The notes under the pieces: model-generated
Databases searched by the model: none
The model's input: only the letters and a program-made list of their open reading frames with translations
What the model was told of the DNA's origin: nothing
Translations under genes and position numbers: made by a program
In this document: positions 22,691 to 33,792 of the stretch, one piece after another
Numbering within the stretch: position 1 is the stretch's first letter
Layout of the letters: each line of letters starts with the position of its first letter
NCBI GenBank assembly: GCA_035772735.1
Contig: JASDFA010000003.1
Coordinates: 104,891,001 to 104,955,000, forward strand
DNA length: 64,000 nucleotides
Origin: Datura wrightii
Taxonomy: Eukaryota; Streptophyta; Magnoliopsida; Solanales; Solanaceae
Direction of reading: 5' to 3'

Positions 22691-22950
22691 TATCTTTTCC
22701 CTACTAGCTCATTTCCAACATGAGGTACTCATTTCCTCCTTAGTACTCTATTTAGTTTCATGTCAAGTGCATGTCTCTCAGTTCCTTTAATGTCTTTGCA
22801 TGCATGTTTGTTTCATGAATTCAGTTTAGTCATGTATCTCAGTCCGGAGTCTGTCACTCCATCAGTTTTAGTCTATAGCTCTTAGTGTCGGGATTGTAGC
22901 TCTTCTCCTATCTGTTCATCTTAGTTAGCCTTCATCCGAGGATGAATGTT
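22691..22950. other. E6 3' untranslated region
   Basis: Non-coding sequence between the chromodomain and the polypurine tract. It ends in TTCATCCGAGGATGAATGTT, the same block, in complement, as upstream of the LTR in E4 and E12. Confidence 0.6.
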
Positions 22951-22966
22951 CCTAAAGGGGAGAAAA
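22951..22966 (+). other. E6 polypurine tract
   Basis: Purine-rich AAAGGGGAGAAAA immediately before the LTR start TGTAATACCC. Confidence 0.85.
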
Positions 22967-24910
22967 TGTAATACCCGAAAAATCCCTAAGATCAGATCCG
23001 AGACTTGCCGTAGGAATCAAGAGAAAAAATTGCACCAGGATATTAAATGACCATCAGGACGGGTAATTATTAGGATCAATGAGTCGTAGGTTAGCTCGTT
23101 GGTATAGGACTTTAGAATAATGTCAAAACTCACCCAAAACCAATAAGCGAATTATATGACCCGTTGCTAGATTGTACTAGTTGGTCGTTTTAGTCATTGG
23201 AGCAGGTTTAAAGGGTGACTCAAAGAAGAAGCAGGATTCAATGAATGAACCAATGGTTCATTGGTTGAATCAATATTCCATTGTATGGGCCGTGGGTTCT
23301 GCCAGTGGGAAATTTAAAGTCGGCCCACCATGATTATTTTTGTAAAACCCTATGCTTTTAACTTTAAGTGACGTAAATTTGGCAATCCTAATAGGTGTAT
23401 TAGAGGGTTTTAAATAACTTAATTCCTCTTTCCCATCAAAAACATCGTAGTTGGGAAATCAAGCTCTCAAGGGAAGTAAGGGTTCTTCATCTTCATTTTC
23501 TCCAAGTCTCTTGGGTCTCAATCCTAAGCAAGAATTCCATCAAGCCCACGTATGTGGGGTCATGAATGGGGAATTTCTTCCACCCTCATTCCCAATCTCA
23601 ACTCAATTACATGAATTTAAGGCTCCAATCATGTTTTATGGAAATTCTAGGGTTAGATTCAATTTTAATGAAATATCTTATGATCTTCTATGAATTCAAT
23701 CCTCTTATGATTCAATCCATGTTGATTATGATTGCATGTTTACTACAAGAATCTCTTATGAAACTACATTTCTCAAGTTATGATGATTTAATCAATTATG
23801 CATGAATTTCATGAATCTCAAGCTTATATATCATGGATGAATCAGCGACATTAGTTTCATGGATAGTTCATGTATGTCAAGTAAGTTTATGATTTTCATG
23901 TTTTCCAACTAGCCCATGCAAACCAAGTATGTTTCATGACTATGACTATGAAAAATGTGCATTTTTTGAGAGTAGTATTTAGCACCGAGTATGTCGGGTT
24001 CGTGCACCCAGGTCTTAAAACTACATTCAACTGTAGGTATATTCTTGATTGAGGCTTCACCAAAGAGTGTTGCCCCACCCGAATGGGCTCACAAGTGATA
24101 TCACGCCTTTATCATTCATTATTCTAGCAACGCTTGGGACGACAGTTCCAACATAAGCGAGATAGTTTGAAATCATGTGCTCATTCATGATGGTATCAGT
24201 TATGAGAATCTCCCATTGTTCATTATGTTTTAAGTCATACATGTTCAGGATTTATGATGTCATGTTTTATAGTATATTTGACCCGTTGTTCAATTTATGA
24301 GCTTTTACTTATGAATTTTCAACATGTTAAACTATATGATTTTACTTTCAAACCTTAGGTCATTATATTTCAGTTTATTATGAATAACTCATGTTTATGA
24401 CTATCTCATGATAATGATTTTAGCATGATATCCCTACTCTCATATTTTATTTAACCTACGTACTTAGTAAATTCAAAGTACTGACCACATACTTTTATGC
24501 TATATCATCTCATGATATAGGTTCAGGTGATTAGTCCCAGTTGCACCGCTAGATTCTATCCAACCCCAGCTTCAGCAATTTTGGTGAGTACTAATCATCT
24601 GAGGACGTCAGTCTATGTCTTTCATCTTAAGACTTTAGTAGAGCTAGTTGGGGGTGTTGTTCCATCAGCTCATCATATAAGTAGAGGCTTTCAGACTTCA
24701 TGTTAGACATTCAACAGTTTTGACTAGTCGTCACTTTCCATACGATTTATGGTATCATAGACTTTTGTTCATGTCTTATGTTATGCTTTATGATTATTCC
24801 ACTCAGTTTATGATCTTAGTAATTTTATGAATATATCATGGGTTAGCTTGGAGCCATTCGTGATTATAGGTTCCGTATTATGATCGGGGATCCATGCTCA
24901 GCTCGTGACA
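22967..24910 (+). repeat. E6 3' LTR (1.94 kb)
   Basis: Begins TGTAATACCCG and ends CAGCTCGTGACA, with the Tekay block CATGGGTTAGCTTGG near the end. The first 350 bases (U3) contain decayed palindromic motifs such as GACCCGTTG and CAATGGTTCATTGG. The right flank is AGCTC; the left partner is not available. Confidence 0.88.
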
Positions 24911-25728
24911 AGCTCGCCCATCCCAGCAAGGTGCCTCCTTGAGTGTAGGTTGCTGATAGTGTCATAACTGCTTCTAGGCGCTCTCATAATTCCAAGATAA
25001 AGAGAACTTTCAAGATGTGGTCACAGGTATGTTATGAGTCCTTTATATTGATGTTTATGCGTTGTTAGATCTAGGGGCCGTATTATTTTTTGTGACCCCA
25101 TATATTGTAATAAGTTTTGGTGTTAGTCGCAAATGCCTTTTAGAATCCTTCTCAGTCTCTACTTCTATCGATGAGTCAATCATAGCAAGAAGAGTATATA
25201 GATATTGCATGTTTTAGTTTTCTAGAAAATATCACAGTTGAGCTAGTAGAGTTAGAGATGACAGACTTTGATGTCATCCTTGGCATGGATTGGTTATGTT
25301 CCTGTTATGGATTAGTTGAATGTAGAACTAAAGAAGTAGAATTCCAATTTCCAGGTGAACCTGTTGTAGAGTGGAAGGGTAGTTGCACAATGCTTATTTG
25401 TTATTTTGTTTCTTAACTTAAGTCTAGGAAGATGACTTCCAAGGGTTTCATGTATCACGTAGTTCGTGTGAGGGATTCTATGCTTGAAACCCCAACTCTT
25501 TAGCTAGTCCTAGTCATTTGTGAATTTCCAAAAGTGTTCCTAGAGGATCTGCCTAGAGACCCTCCCGAGCGGGAGATCGACTTTGGGATAGACCTCCTTC
25601 CAGATAGGTAGCCGATATCAATTACTCCTTATATAATAATTATAGTTGAGCATAAGGAGTTGAAGAAACATTTATGATCCTATTTTGCTAAAGTTGAAGG
25701 AAGCTATCCACAGTTAGAAAGAGGATGT
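24911..25728 (+). pseudogene. E7: Tekay gag-end/protease/RT-start scrap joined to an integrase scrap
   Basis: The plus strand shows protease sequence (VELEMTDFDVILGMDWL near 25250-25290, VEFQFPGEPVVEWKGS, KMTSKGFMYHVV) and the RT approach (DPPEREIDFGIDLLP, then HKELKKHL). At about 25672 it jumps to YDPILLKLKEAIHS, which in intact relatives lies at the start of integrase, so most of RT and all of RNase H are deleted. Stops are frequent. The right end is cut by the E8 LTR; the five bases before that LTR are GATGT. The left 250 bases are probably gag tail but are too decayed to assign. Confidence 0.7.
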
Positions 25729-27146
25729 TGATAACATCCAAATCCACTCCTCGTGAAGAGAGAGCGTAAATGGCCATTGGCAAAAAATATACTAGACGAG
25801 TGTCGGGGTCAAATCCCACAGGCAATAGTACTTAGATGGCACAAAAGTTGTCTATCAAGTCAAATTAATAAGCATCATTGTATTGTAAACAAACAAGTAA
25901 AAATTTGGGGGTGCAAAAGATGACAAATAAAATGTAAAAACAACTATTTATCAATCAACAAGATAACCAACTTGAATTACAAATGTGAGCAAGAGCTAGG
26001 GGTATTCTTTTGAATGGGGTGTCAATTGGATTGGAATTGTCTAAAAAATTTAATTATTACTCATAAATTTAAATAGTCATGGACGAGATGGCACCCTATG
26101 TTTTTCAACCACTATGATGCATTTTGCCTCGGGTTTTCTAAATCCTCAAGGTCCCAAACAATATATCCATTAAGACTTGGGTCAGATTTGAGCTATTTCT
26201 ATCCTCAAATATCTCATAGGTGAATGATTATGGGTTTTAGCTATCTCTAGCCTAACCTCACACAATCAACACTCAATTACCCACCATTGCTTTCTCACCC
26301 ATACTCAATTTCCATTTTTCAAGAAAAAATTTGACTAAGTAGAGATAACCCACATTTGCAACTACGAATAATTGAGTTATAAATTGGGAGAAAGCAACAA
26401 ATTTATATTAAATGAGTATCTTTAAGATCAATCTAGCAATATCCAATCTAATTTAACCCCAATCATGGATAGACCCCTAGAAAGAGATTTAGCTAGTCAT
26501 TGATGAGAAACACAAAATTATATTAACAATTAAAATCATAACATTCATCATCAAGAGTTAATTTAAAGCTCACAATTGTCTTAAATGGAGGTTTTTACCT
26601 TGAACAAGAAGAAGAAGAAGAAGAAGAAAAAGCTATTCAATATTTCTCTTTGTAACTCTCTAAACATCTAGAATGGAATAATTGGTACTTTCTAGAGAAT
26701 GTATATAAATAGGTTAAAAAAGATGCTCCTCAAATTAAGTGCTGGATAATTTTTCCCTCCTAAATGCTGTCTCACTTGTGAGTCGCTGCGGAACGTCATT
26801 GCGTCATAGCTGGTGGGGAAGTGACTCCAAGTCTGGCTGGCATTGGCACTAGTGGTTCACAGGTCCTGATCCATATTCTGTCGGTGCACCTTCCACTCTT
26901 GTCTAATTTTCTAGTACGTTTCAGTTGGCGTTTTGCCGGCTCCATCCGGTGGAGCGCTAGTCCCATCTGGTAAAGCTTCGATCCTCTTCTTTAATTCCAT
27001 ACTTTGTCTAAGTTCTTGCTTTCTCTCCTTGAATTAAATTCCTGTAAAAACTAAAGGGAAATAGCATAAAATCCTCCCGAATGACTTGAAAACTATGCAA
27101 AAGCTCATGTTTAAAAGCCATGAGTTGGTAAATTACCAACTTATCA
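25729..27146 (-). repeat. E8 3' LTR (1.42 kb)
   Basis: The plus-strand start TGATAACATC is the complement of the LTR end found at 38570 and 42134. The plus-strand end is the palindrome GTTGGTAAATTACCAAC followed by TTATCA. Hairpin-prone GC motifs (CGGTGGAGCG, GGCGTTTTGCCGG) lie at 26760-26990, and an (AAG)8 run at 26605-26628. Confidence 0.88.
26605..26628. repeat. (AAG)8 microsatellite in the E8 LTR
   Basis: Uninterrupted AAG triplet run. The E9 LTRs have CTTCTTCTTC-type short runs at the corresponding place. Confidence 0.9.
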
Positions 27147-28262
27147 AACCCCCAAACATGAACCATTGGTTTTCCTCAAGCAATGCAATTCTTTACAACT
27201 GAACTATAGGAATAAGCACATCATTCTTCATGAGAATATGCACAAGAGACCACTACAACCTAGACAACCCAAAGATCGCTCACCAACACAAAAGAAAAGA
27301 GGAGACTCTACACTATGTGCTAATGCTTCCAAAGATGACCACAATCATCTGGCATGAATCACATTTTATTCCTTCATTCAAAACAAGGGGCATTGTTGGT
27401 CACACCAAGCTTATATAGAATCTTAAGTCATTAAAAATTCACATTCAAAGTATGCCTTCAAGCTCAGTACAATCTTGTCTCAATCATATCTTTCGGCACG
27501 TGCTAGCATGTTCTCCAAGAAGGTGATTCTACCCACAACAAGACGAATATCATTTAATTTTCAAGCAATTCACACTCAAGTAATTATAGAATGAAACAAA
27601 TATGCTCACTCTCCCAAAAAAAATTTCATGCACATAACTTGACACATAGGCTTGCCCTTTGTGTAACTCGCCACTAATGTAGAGTCGCTACACTTAAAAT
27701 CAATTAGGACTTGGAGATCATGATGTAGGCTAGAGGTAAAGATAGGATGATTTTTATGTTCTAGTGACTAGAACCTCCCATATGCCCTTTTTGTGAATCT
27801 CATTGCATATTCCGTTTCATTTTAGATCACTCTCCCCTTATCTATCCTTGAACAACATTTTCACTTTTGAAACATGAGCCCTCATTATCTCACCTTAGTA
27901 ACCACTTCTATCTCATTTGAGTAAGAGGCAGCACCTTTTTACAATTTAGTTCGTTTTACCCAAACAATCCATTCATTCTTTTCATAATATGCTGCTACCT
28001 CACATTAAAATTCACATCATTTCTCATTTTTCTTTTTTTTTTTTGCAGCCTCCAAACTTAGGCTTTTGCCTCATCTTTCCCTACTCAACTCCCATACTTT
28101 TGTGACTTCAAGCATCATTGTGGCATTTCTTCCCACAGCTAGCATTAGGGAGGATGGGTGCCAAAGAGGATTATGAAAGGGGTAATACGCTTGTAATGTG
28201 GTTTTCAAGAAAAATGCTTAAAGGCTCAACATCGGCTAACAAGGCTTCATGCTCAAGAAAGT
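27147..28262 (-). other. E8 3' untranslated region, proximal part
   Basis: Minus-strand equivalent of the E9 3' region at 36030-37145, e.g. the block around GTGTAGCGACTCTACATTAGTGG (here complement near 27680). It starts with the purine tract complement AACCCCCAAAC next to the LTR. No coding sequence is seen; local ORFs are chance. Confidence 0.75.
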
Positions 28263-29692
28263 TGATGAGTTGGTAATTTACCAACTCACTAGGCTCTTAA
28301 ACATGAGTTTTTTCTTAGTTTACAAGTCATTTAGGCGTATTATATGCCCTTTTTCCATGATTTTTGTAAGTATCTAACTTACATAGAAAAGCATGAAATT
28401 GAGCAAAAAGCATGGAAAAAAGGAAATGAAGATCGGCGCTCCACTGGAGGACACCAGTGAAATGCCTGTTTCTCGCAGTTCTAAACTGAGATATGACTAT
28501 TAATACTGGCAAGCCACAAATCAACACTGAAGAACAACCCGTGCTAGCACCGAAGGGTTCTGGAATTCACTAATCATCGGCCAAAATCAACTAGTGGATC
28601 GTGGATGAACATCGGCGAACCGCCGATGAATCCCAGGTGATGCGCATCTGCAAAGGGGTAAAAACGTCCAACTCTAAAAAAGAGGAGAAAGAATGTACCC
28701 TATTTTGGTACATCTCAAAAAGTAACTGACCATTTCATTATTCAATATCAAATTTTCAGTATCGTTTCAGTTTTGTATTGAAGTAAAGAGAGGTAAAGAG
28801 AGAAACAATCTTCCTCTTCTTCTCCTATAAGGTAGAAACTCCATTTGAGCTAATACTCTTGCAGAAATTTTCTTAGTCAAGTTATGAATGGATATTGAAT
28901 TTTTATTGAATGCAATATATTTTTCTACTTCCATGAGTATCTCAATTTCTTTCTAGGGATGTGTGAATAATTGAGGTTGATTTGAATTAGTTATTATGTA
29001 TTTGGTCTTAGATTTACTCTATTAGTATAATTGTAGCATTTCCTATGAGTTCTAGTCTTAATACTCATACTTGAAAATGTGGGTTGAATTTTGTTTCTTC
29101 AATTTGCCTTGAAAAAGGAACTTGAGGTATGGGTGAGGAAATACTAATGGGTAATTGGGTGATGATCATGCAAGATTGGGCTAGACATATCCAAAACCCA
29201 TTATCACATAAAGATCTAGAATCTAAGCTAGAAATAGTTAATTCTCACCCAAGTTGATGTGGATGTTGTGAAAAGAACTTTTAGGTATGAAAAAATCCGA
29301 GGTTAATGCATCTAATTGGTTGAGAAACTTAGGATGCTTCCTTGTCTACAACTAATTATACTATTGAGTAATGCTAGGAGCTTTAACCAATCCCAATTCA
29401 ATGACGCCCCTATGAATATCATACCCCTAGTAGTTTCTCCTTTGGTGTTTTCTACGCTTTACCTCTGTTTTCGTAATAGAATTCCTCTTTTAATTAACAA
29501 ATTGCATTTCCCCCAATTTTTACTTTATTGCTTTTGAAAAATTGATACGAGTTACTTCAATTTAATAGAGAACTCTTGTGTGATGGATTAACATTCCCTA
29601 TGGGATTCAACCCCAACACCCGTCAAGTTTATTTGTTTTGTCAATGACTGTTTACACTCTCTCATCAAGAGGAGTAAATTTTGACATTATCT
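28263..29692 (+). repeat. E9 5' LTR
   Basis: Begins TGATGAGTTGG with a near-terminal palindrome (arms GAGTTGGTAA/TTACCAACTC around one T, 28266-28286) and ends ATTATCT, one change from the TTATCA of the 3' copy. Contains a perfect hairpin CATCGGCG-aac-CGCCGATG at 28610-28628 among other GC-rich inverted repeats. AT-rich after that. Confidence 0.88.
28610..28628. promoter_or_regulatory. GC-rich hairpin module in the E9 5' LTR
   Basis: Eight-base perfect arms around AAC. Related shorter inverted repeats (CCAGTG/CACTGG type) occur at 28440-28460. The role is unknown; regulatory or structural function is inferred from repetition inside the element. Confidence 0.5.
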
Positions 29693-29696
29693 AAAA

Positions 29697-29714
29697 TGGC
29701 ATCATTGTCGTGGA
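29697..29714 (+). other. E9 primer-binding site (decayed tRNA-Asp type)
   Basis: TGGCATCATTGTCGTGGA, four changes from the TGGCGCCGTTGCCGGGGA seen in E13, most of them C/T or G/A. Confidence 0.72.
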
Positions 29715-29849
29715 ATGTAGTTTGAAGCCTTTAGTTATTTGTTATTTCAAATTGATTTTGCGTCGTGGTTGGTTTGATGTTGTTGTTGTGATTGGTTCCC
29801 TCTAGATTGATCTTAATATGAGCCAACATTGAGTAGAATGGGATGGCTC

Positions 29850-31590
29850 AGTGGACGGGCATATGAATCATGAGGATGAGGATCCCGTGATGCCCAACCT
29901 AGCAAGTGCAATTCACCTACCTCCTAGGGTAGGGAATGCAATTTTCCATGTGACGAGTATAATACTGCACTTACTCCAAATAAAAGGGCTCCTCGGAGGG
30001 ATGCCAAGTGATGATGCAAACAGGCATCGCTGTAACTTCTTGGAGATTTGTCAACCTTTTAACATTCCAAATATAAGTCAAGAGTCTATTAGATTTTCAG
30101 GCTCTTCCCATTTTCACTAACATGGGAAGCAACAGTGTGGTTGGAGGAGTTACCTCCCGGGTCTATTACATGAACTTACTGAAGCATTTTTGGATAGGTT
30201 ATTCCCTCCATCGAGGATTCTACAGCTGAGGGATGAAATTACAAATTTCTGACAACTACAGGGGAACAACTCCATGAAGCATGGTTGAGGTTCAAGAAAA
30301 AAGTATCCATTAGCCCAGACCATGGTTTATCTGATTGGGTTCTATTTCAGAGCTTCTATCATTCATTGATTCTATCGATAAGTCCATGGAAAACAATTTG
30401 GTGAGGGGTTCCATCATGGATCAACCCTATGGGATAACCAAGGAACTTCTTGACAAAATGACTAAGACCAATCGAGCATGGCATACTAGAGAAGCAGAGG
30501 TATCTTCTAGCAATGTTGCGCCCAACCTTGTGACTACTGAGATGAGAAAAAAGTATGAGTCTAGAGATGACACTCTTTCTATGATGATGACCCAGCTAGA
30601 TTTGATGATAAAACATGTGATGGGAGCTGGTCTAAGAGTGTGAATATTGTAGGCGCCTAAAGCCATCCTCAATTTGATGATGAAACTTCACCCTCGCGAT
30701 GTGAGAAGGAGTTTCAAACATGGCGGTCCAATTGGAGAGTTCTCTCCCTAGGTATCAAGGTGACAATCAAGGCCCTTGGCACCCAAGGGAGGAGAATCAA
30801 GGTTGGAGAAATTGTGATAATCTAGGATGGGGGGAGAGAAATGATCGATCAGGTAATAGCGATCAAAATCGCAAAGGAGAGAGATATCATCGATGTGCTA
30901 ACCACTATGTGGCTCCTTGAAAAGAGGAAGCATCTCAAGGCCATCCTGGAGTGAGTTATGTGGATGGTAACTCAAAAATTGAAGACGTATTATCTCGGGT
31001 GTTAAAGAAGGTAGAATCTAGTGACAGTGGCGATAAAGAGTTGAAAGGGGAGGTATCGAACCTCGCCCAAATAGTGAGCTCCCACTCGACGTCAATCAAA
31101 CACCTTGAAGCACAAATGAACCATCTATCTTCACAAATGAAACCCCGCATGAAGGGTGTATTCCCAAGTGACACTGTCCCAAACCCGAAGAGAGATGTTC
31201 ATTGTATTGCGATAGTGAATGGGAGTATTAAAGTATGCGGGTGTGAAGCCCAAGGATGTTATTTCCCCAAGGGCAATTGATGATGATGTGACGGAAGAGG
31301 TGCCAAAAGCACCAAGTGTTTGCAATAATGAAGAAGGGAAGGCTGAGGGAAAAGTTGAGTTGACTACCTTGAATGATTTGAGTGTATATGAGGGAAAGAA
31401 GGCCCCCAATGTCAATGATAAAGAAACAATAGTACCCCCACCATATCTACACCGCTGACCAAGAAGAAGGAGGATAATACAATTTCGCAAGTTTATAGAG
31501 ACGTTCAACATATTATCCATCAATATACCGTTTGTGGATGTTTTGATTCAAATTCCAGGCTATGCAAATTTTATGAAGTAGCTCTTTAAG
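29850..31590 (+). pseudogene. E9 gag, degenerate
   Basis: Athila-type capsid polyprotein. Landmarks are FLEICQPFNIPNISQESIRF, a frameshift, TVWLEELPPGSIT-like sequence, TEAFLDRLFPPSRILQLRDE, LHEAWLRFKKK, MDQPYGITKELLDKMTK and NRAWHTREAEV. Later come KIEDVLSRVLKKVESSD, HSTSIKHLEAQMNHLSSQM and GVFPSDTVPNPKRD. No CX2CX4HX4C knuckle is visible. Several stops and at least three frame changes are needed to follow it. It joins the protease through QIPGYANFMK and a stop. Confidence 0.82.
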
Positions 31591-32150
31591 AAAAAGAAGG
31601 TGGTGGATATGCACACCGATGAGGTGACCCATCATTATAGTGTTGTAATGACTAGCAACCTTACTCAAAAATGTGAGGATCCAGGGACATTTACTATTCC
31701 TTGCACAATTGGCTTGTGCATGTTTAATAAAGCTCTTTGCGACCTTGGTGCTAATATCAATTTAATGCCTCTAATAATATTCAAGAAACTCGGATTAGGG
31801 AATCCCAAACCTACATTAATGAGGATGTCGATGGCGGATAGGTCGATTAAACGACCCGCTGAAGTGCTAGTTGATGTCCTTGTGAGGGTGGACAAATTCA
31901 TACTCTCAGCTAATTTTGTTGTGCTGGATTGTGAGATGGACATCGAGGTGCCAATTATCTTGGAGTTCCCATTACTAGAAACGAGAAGAGCTTTGATTGA
32001 TATGGAGCTTGGGGAGCTGAAATTTCGAGTAGGTGGTCACGAGGTTACCTTCAATGTATGCCAGCCGATTAAGCCCCTAAATGAGTGTATGGTCTTGGAG
32101 GATGACCCTTTGGAGTATGATGCTCGAGATGGTATCCATCGTGCCATGAT
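31591..32150 (+). pseudogene. E9 aspartic protease
   Basis: Open stretch reading HYSVVMTSNLTQ, DPGTFTIPCTIGL, ALCDLGANINLMPL, RPAEVLVDVLVRVDKFI, FVVLDC and ALIDMELGELKFRV. CDLGA is the Athila-lineage active site with its Asp present. The flap-side block usually LGRPFL is LEFPLL. It has no start of its own, being the middle of a gag-pol frame. Soon after the last recognisable protease residues (about 32130) the sequence moves to AAGCACTTCTTGGAAGGCAA, a block found after pol in intact relatives, so pol is missing. Confidence 0.84.
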
Positions 32151-32640
32151 GTCAAATAAGCACTTCTTGGAAGGCAACCCAAACATTTTTATTTTGAGCA
32201 TTGTGATGTTTTTGTTGTTTTTTATTTTTGTAGGAAGAATTCGAGACAAGACATGAAAGAGAAAAATAGGGCAGGCATGGCGCTGGACCGGCAAAACGTC
32301 AGTGCACAGATATGAAGCGCCACCGTATTGCAGGTAATAAATAGAATAGTGGAGAAAAGAGGGGAAACCATCGACTCATAGGTGGAACGCCAATACCAAT
32401 CAGGGAACTATCGGTGAAACGCCGACACAAGCCATTACACCTAGAAGTGGTGGTCTAATTGATGACCCAACTAGCACATTGCCATGTTACTCCAAAAATC
32501 GCCAGACAATTGCCGGTTGATTAATAATGAACTGAAAGGAGGACGGGCACTGACGTTGAAATGGGTGAACCACCGGTACGTACCAGCGACTACCGGTCAA
32601 GCTCGGGTCTAGGTCAGTAAGTCATATAAAATGTTGACTG
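32151..32640. promoter_or_regulatory. E9 pol-to-ORF2 spacer with LTR-like hairpin modules
   Basis: After GGAAGGCAACCC (compare GGAGGCAACCC at 54610 in E13) come repeated GC-rich inverted motifs: GGTGGAACGCC, CGGTGAAACGCCG, GGTGAACCACCGG and CTACCGGTC. They resemble the hairpin block of the E9 LTR (28430-28660) and contrast with the AT-rich surroundings. No coding sequence is seen. Confidence 0.55.
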
Positions 32641-32828
32641 CTCTACGGACAAAGCCTGATCCAAATATTTAAAATACTTGTCAAACCCTTTCCAAATCCC
32701 CATAAACCCTTTCTTCCACCTTTCCATTTCCCTATTACACCTTTTTAACTTCTACACATACTACCTTTCCACCTTCCCACCATTAAATTCATTTCTTCAC
32801 CTACCAATCCACTCCACTTCTTCTCGCC

Positions 32829-32836
32829 TATATATT
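32829..32836 (+). promoter_or_regulatory. Candidate internal TATA box for E9 ORF2
   Basis: TATATATT in a CT-rich stretch (32690-32880) resembling plant core-promoter pyrimidine patches. TTCATCACTACTCAC about 30 bases downstream is a plausible start region. Position is shortly after the hairpin block and upstream of the candidate intron. Confidence 0.45.
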
Positions 32837-32975
32837 CCACACTCCACTCTCCTTATTTCATCACTACTCACTTATCTTTTCACTACACAAAAGAGAGAAA
32901 ATTTTTGTCTGAACTCCATTATTGAGCAAACCCAAGCTTTGATCTTTCTTTGCTCCTCATTCTCAAATCCATTCG

Positions 32976-33789
32976 GTATGTGTCTCCTGCTTTGTATATG
33001 ATTTTTGTTTGAAGATGTGAATTATTTTGAGCATGTGAAAGTTGATGTTTACTCAATCATGTGTCCCCACTATCCAATTAGTGTGCTTTCCATTATTTTT
33101 GTATTATTCATATTATGGGTATATAGGGGTGGTGATAAAATGTTGAATGGTAATGTGGGTATCCTCTATGGAAAATGCTTGATTCTTGATGTGTTTTATT
33201 CTAGTTGGGGGTGAGGTTTGAGTGGCCCCCTGTGTGTTTAGAATGTATAATTTGCCGATGATAAATGGAGTGACGTCTTTCTTAAGGGTAAATTTTCACT
33301 TTTATTTTCCTTGCTATTGTTGTGTTGAATGAGTGAACCTTGAATTTGAGAGTTTTGATTAATTTCATTGAGTTTTGGATGCACTTCACTTATCGACGTC
33401 TACTGGTGAACCACCGGTTAGGCCCAGTGAAACACTGGATGAAGCGCAGGATTGGGGTACAGGGCTTTAGGACACTATACTAGACATGCGTTACACCAGT
33501 GCTCCGCAAGTCAAAATTGGCAAAATGCTGGTATGGCGCCGGCTGAACCATGTCTTCCCAGTTTTCTATTACTGAACGGCGGCTAACTAGTGGTTCGCGG
33601 GTCTCCACCTGCGTTTTGTCGGTGTCCCTTCTATGCTACCAGTGCATAACCGGTAAGCACTTGTACTTGTTTTCCATACAATTGTTACAATTCCTTGCCT
33701 TAGTTTAGGATATATGTTAGTTTTTATTTTTCTTGAACAAAAAAATACAAAAAGAAAAGATTGTTGCATGCACTAATATGGTCTTGCAG
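32976..33789 (+). other. Candidate intron in the E9 ORF2 leader
   Basis: Donor TTCG|GTATGT at 32976 and acceptor TCTTGCAG at 33782-33789 agree with plant splice consensus. The interior is T-rich in its first half and contains a second set of hairpin motifs (GGTGAACCACCGG, CCAGTG-aaa-CACTGG) at 33400-33660. The acceptor ends three bases before the ORF2 ATG. Not experimentally supported. Confidence 0.45.
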
Positions 33790-33792
33790 AGT

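Larger units (their letters stand above)
19618..24910 (+). mobile_element. E6: Tekay-type element, 5'-truncated (protease tail to 3' LTR)
   Basis: Plus-strand order is protease tail, RT, RNase H, integrase, chromodomain, polypurine tract, 3' LTR. The 5' LTR, gag and most of the protease are absent at the junction with E4. It could be the remainder of E2 after a deletion that also removed the right end of E4. However, the two LTR tails are only loosely similar, so a separate element is at least as likely. Confidence 0.8.

Noticed and set aside
2903..24910. E2 and E6 as the two ends of a single element
   Set aside because: Attractive because both are plus-strand Tekay and E2 lacks a 3' end, but their LTR tails share only a short block and otherwise differ, so they are listed separately.
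31131..31523. 130-codon minus-strand ORF
   Set aside because: Opposite strand of E9 gag; no independent features.
32678..33001. 107-codon plus-strand ORF (Ser/Leu/Pro/Phe-rich)
   Set aside because: It translates the CT-rich candidate promoter and leader; composition reflects pyrimidine richness, and no domain is visible.
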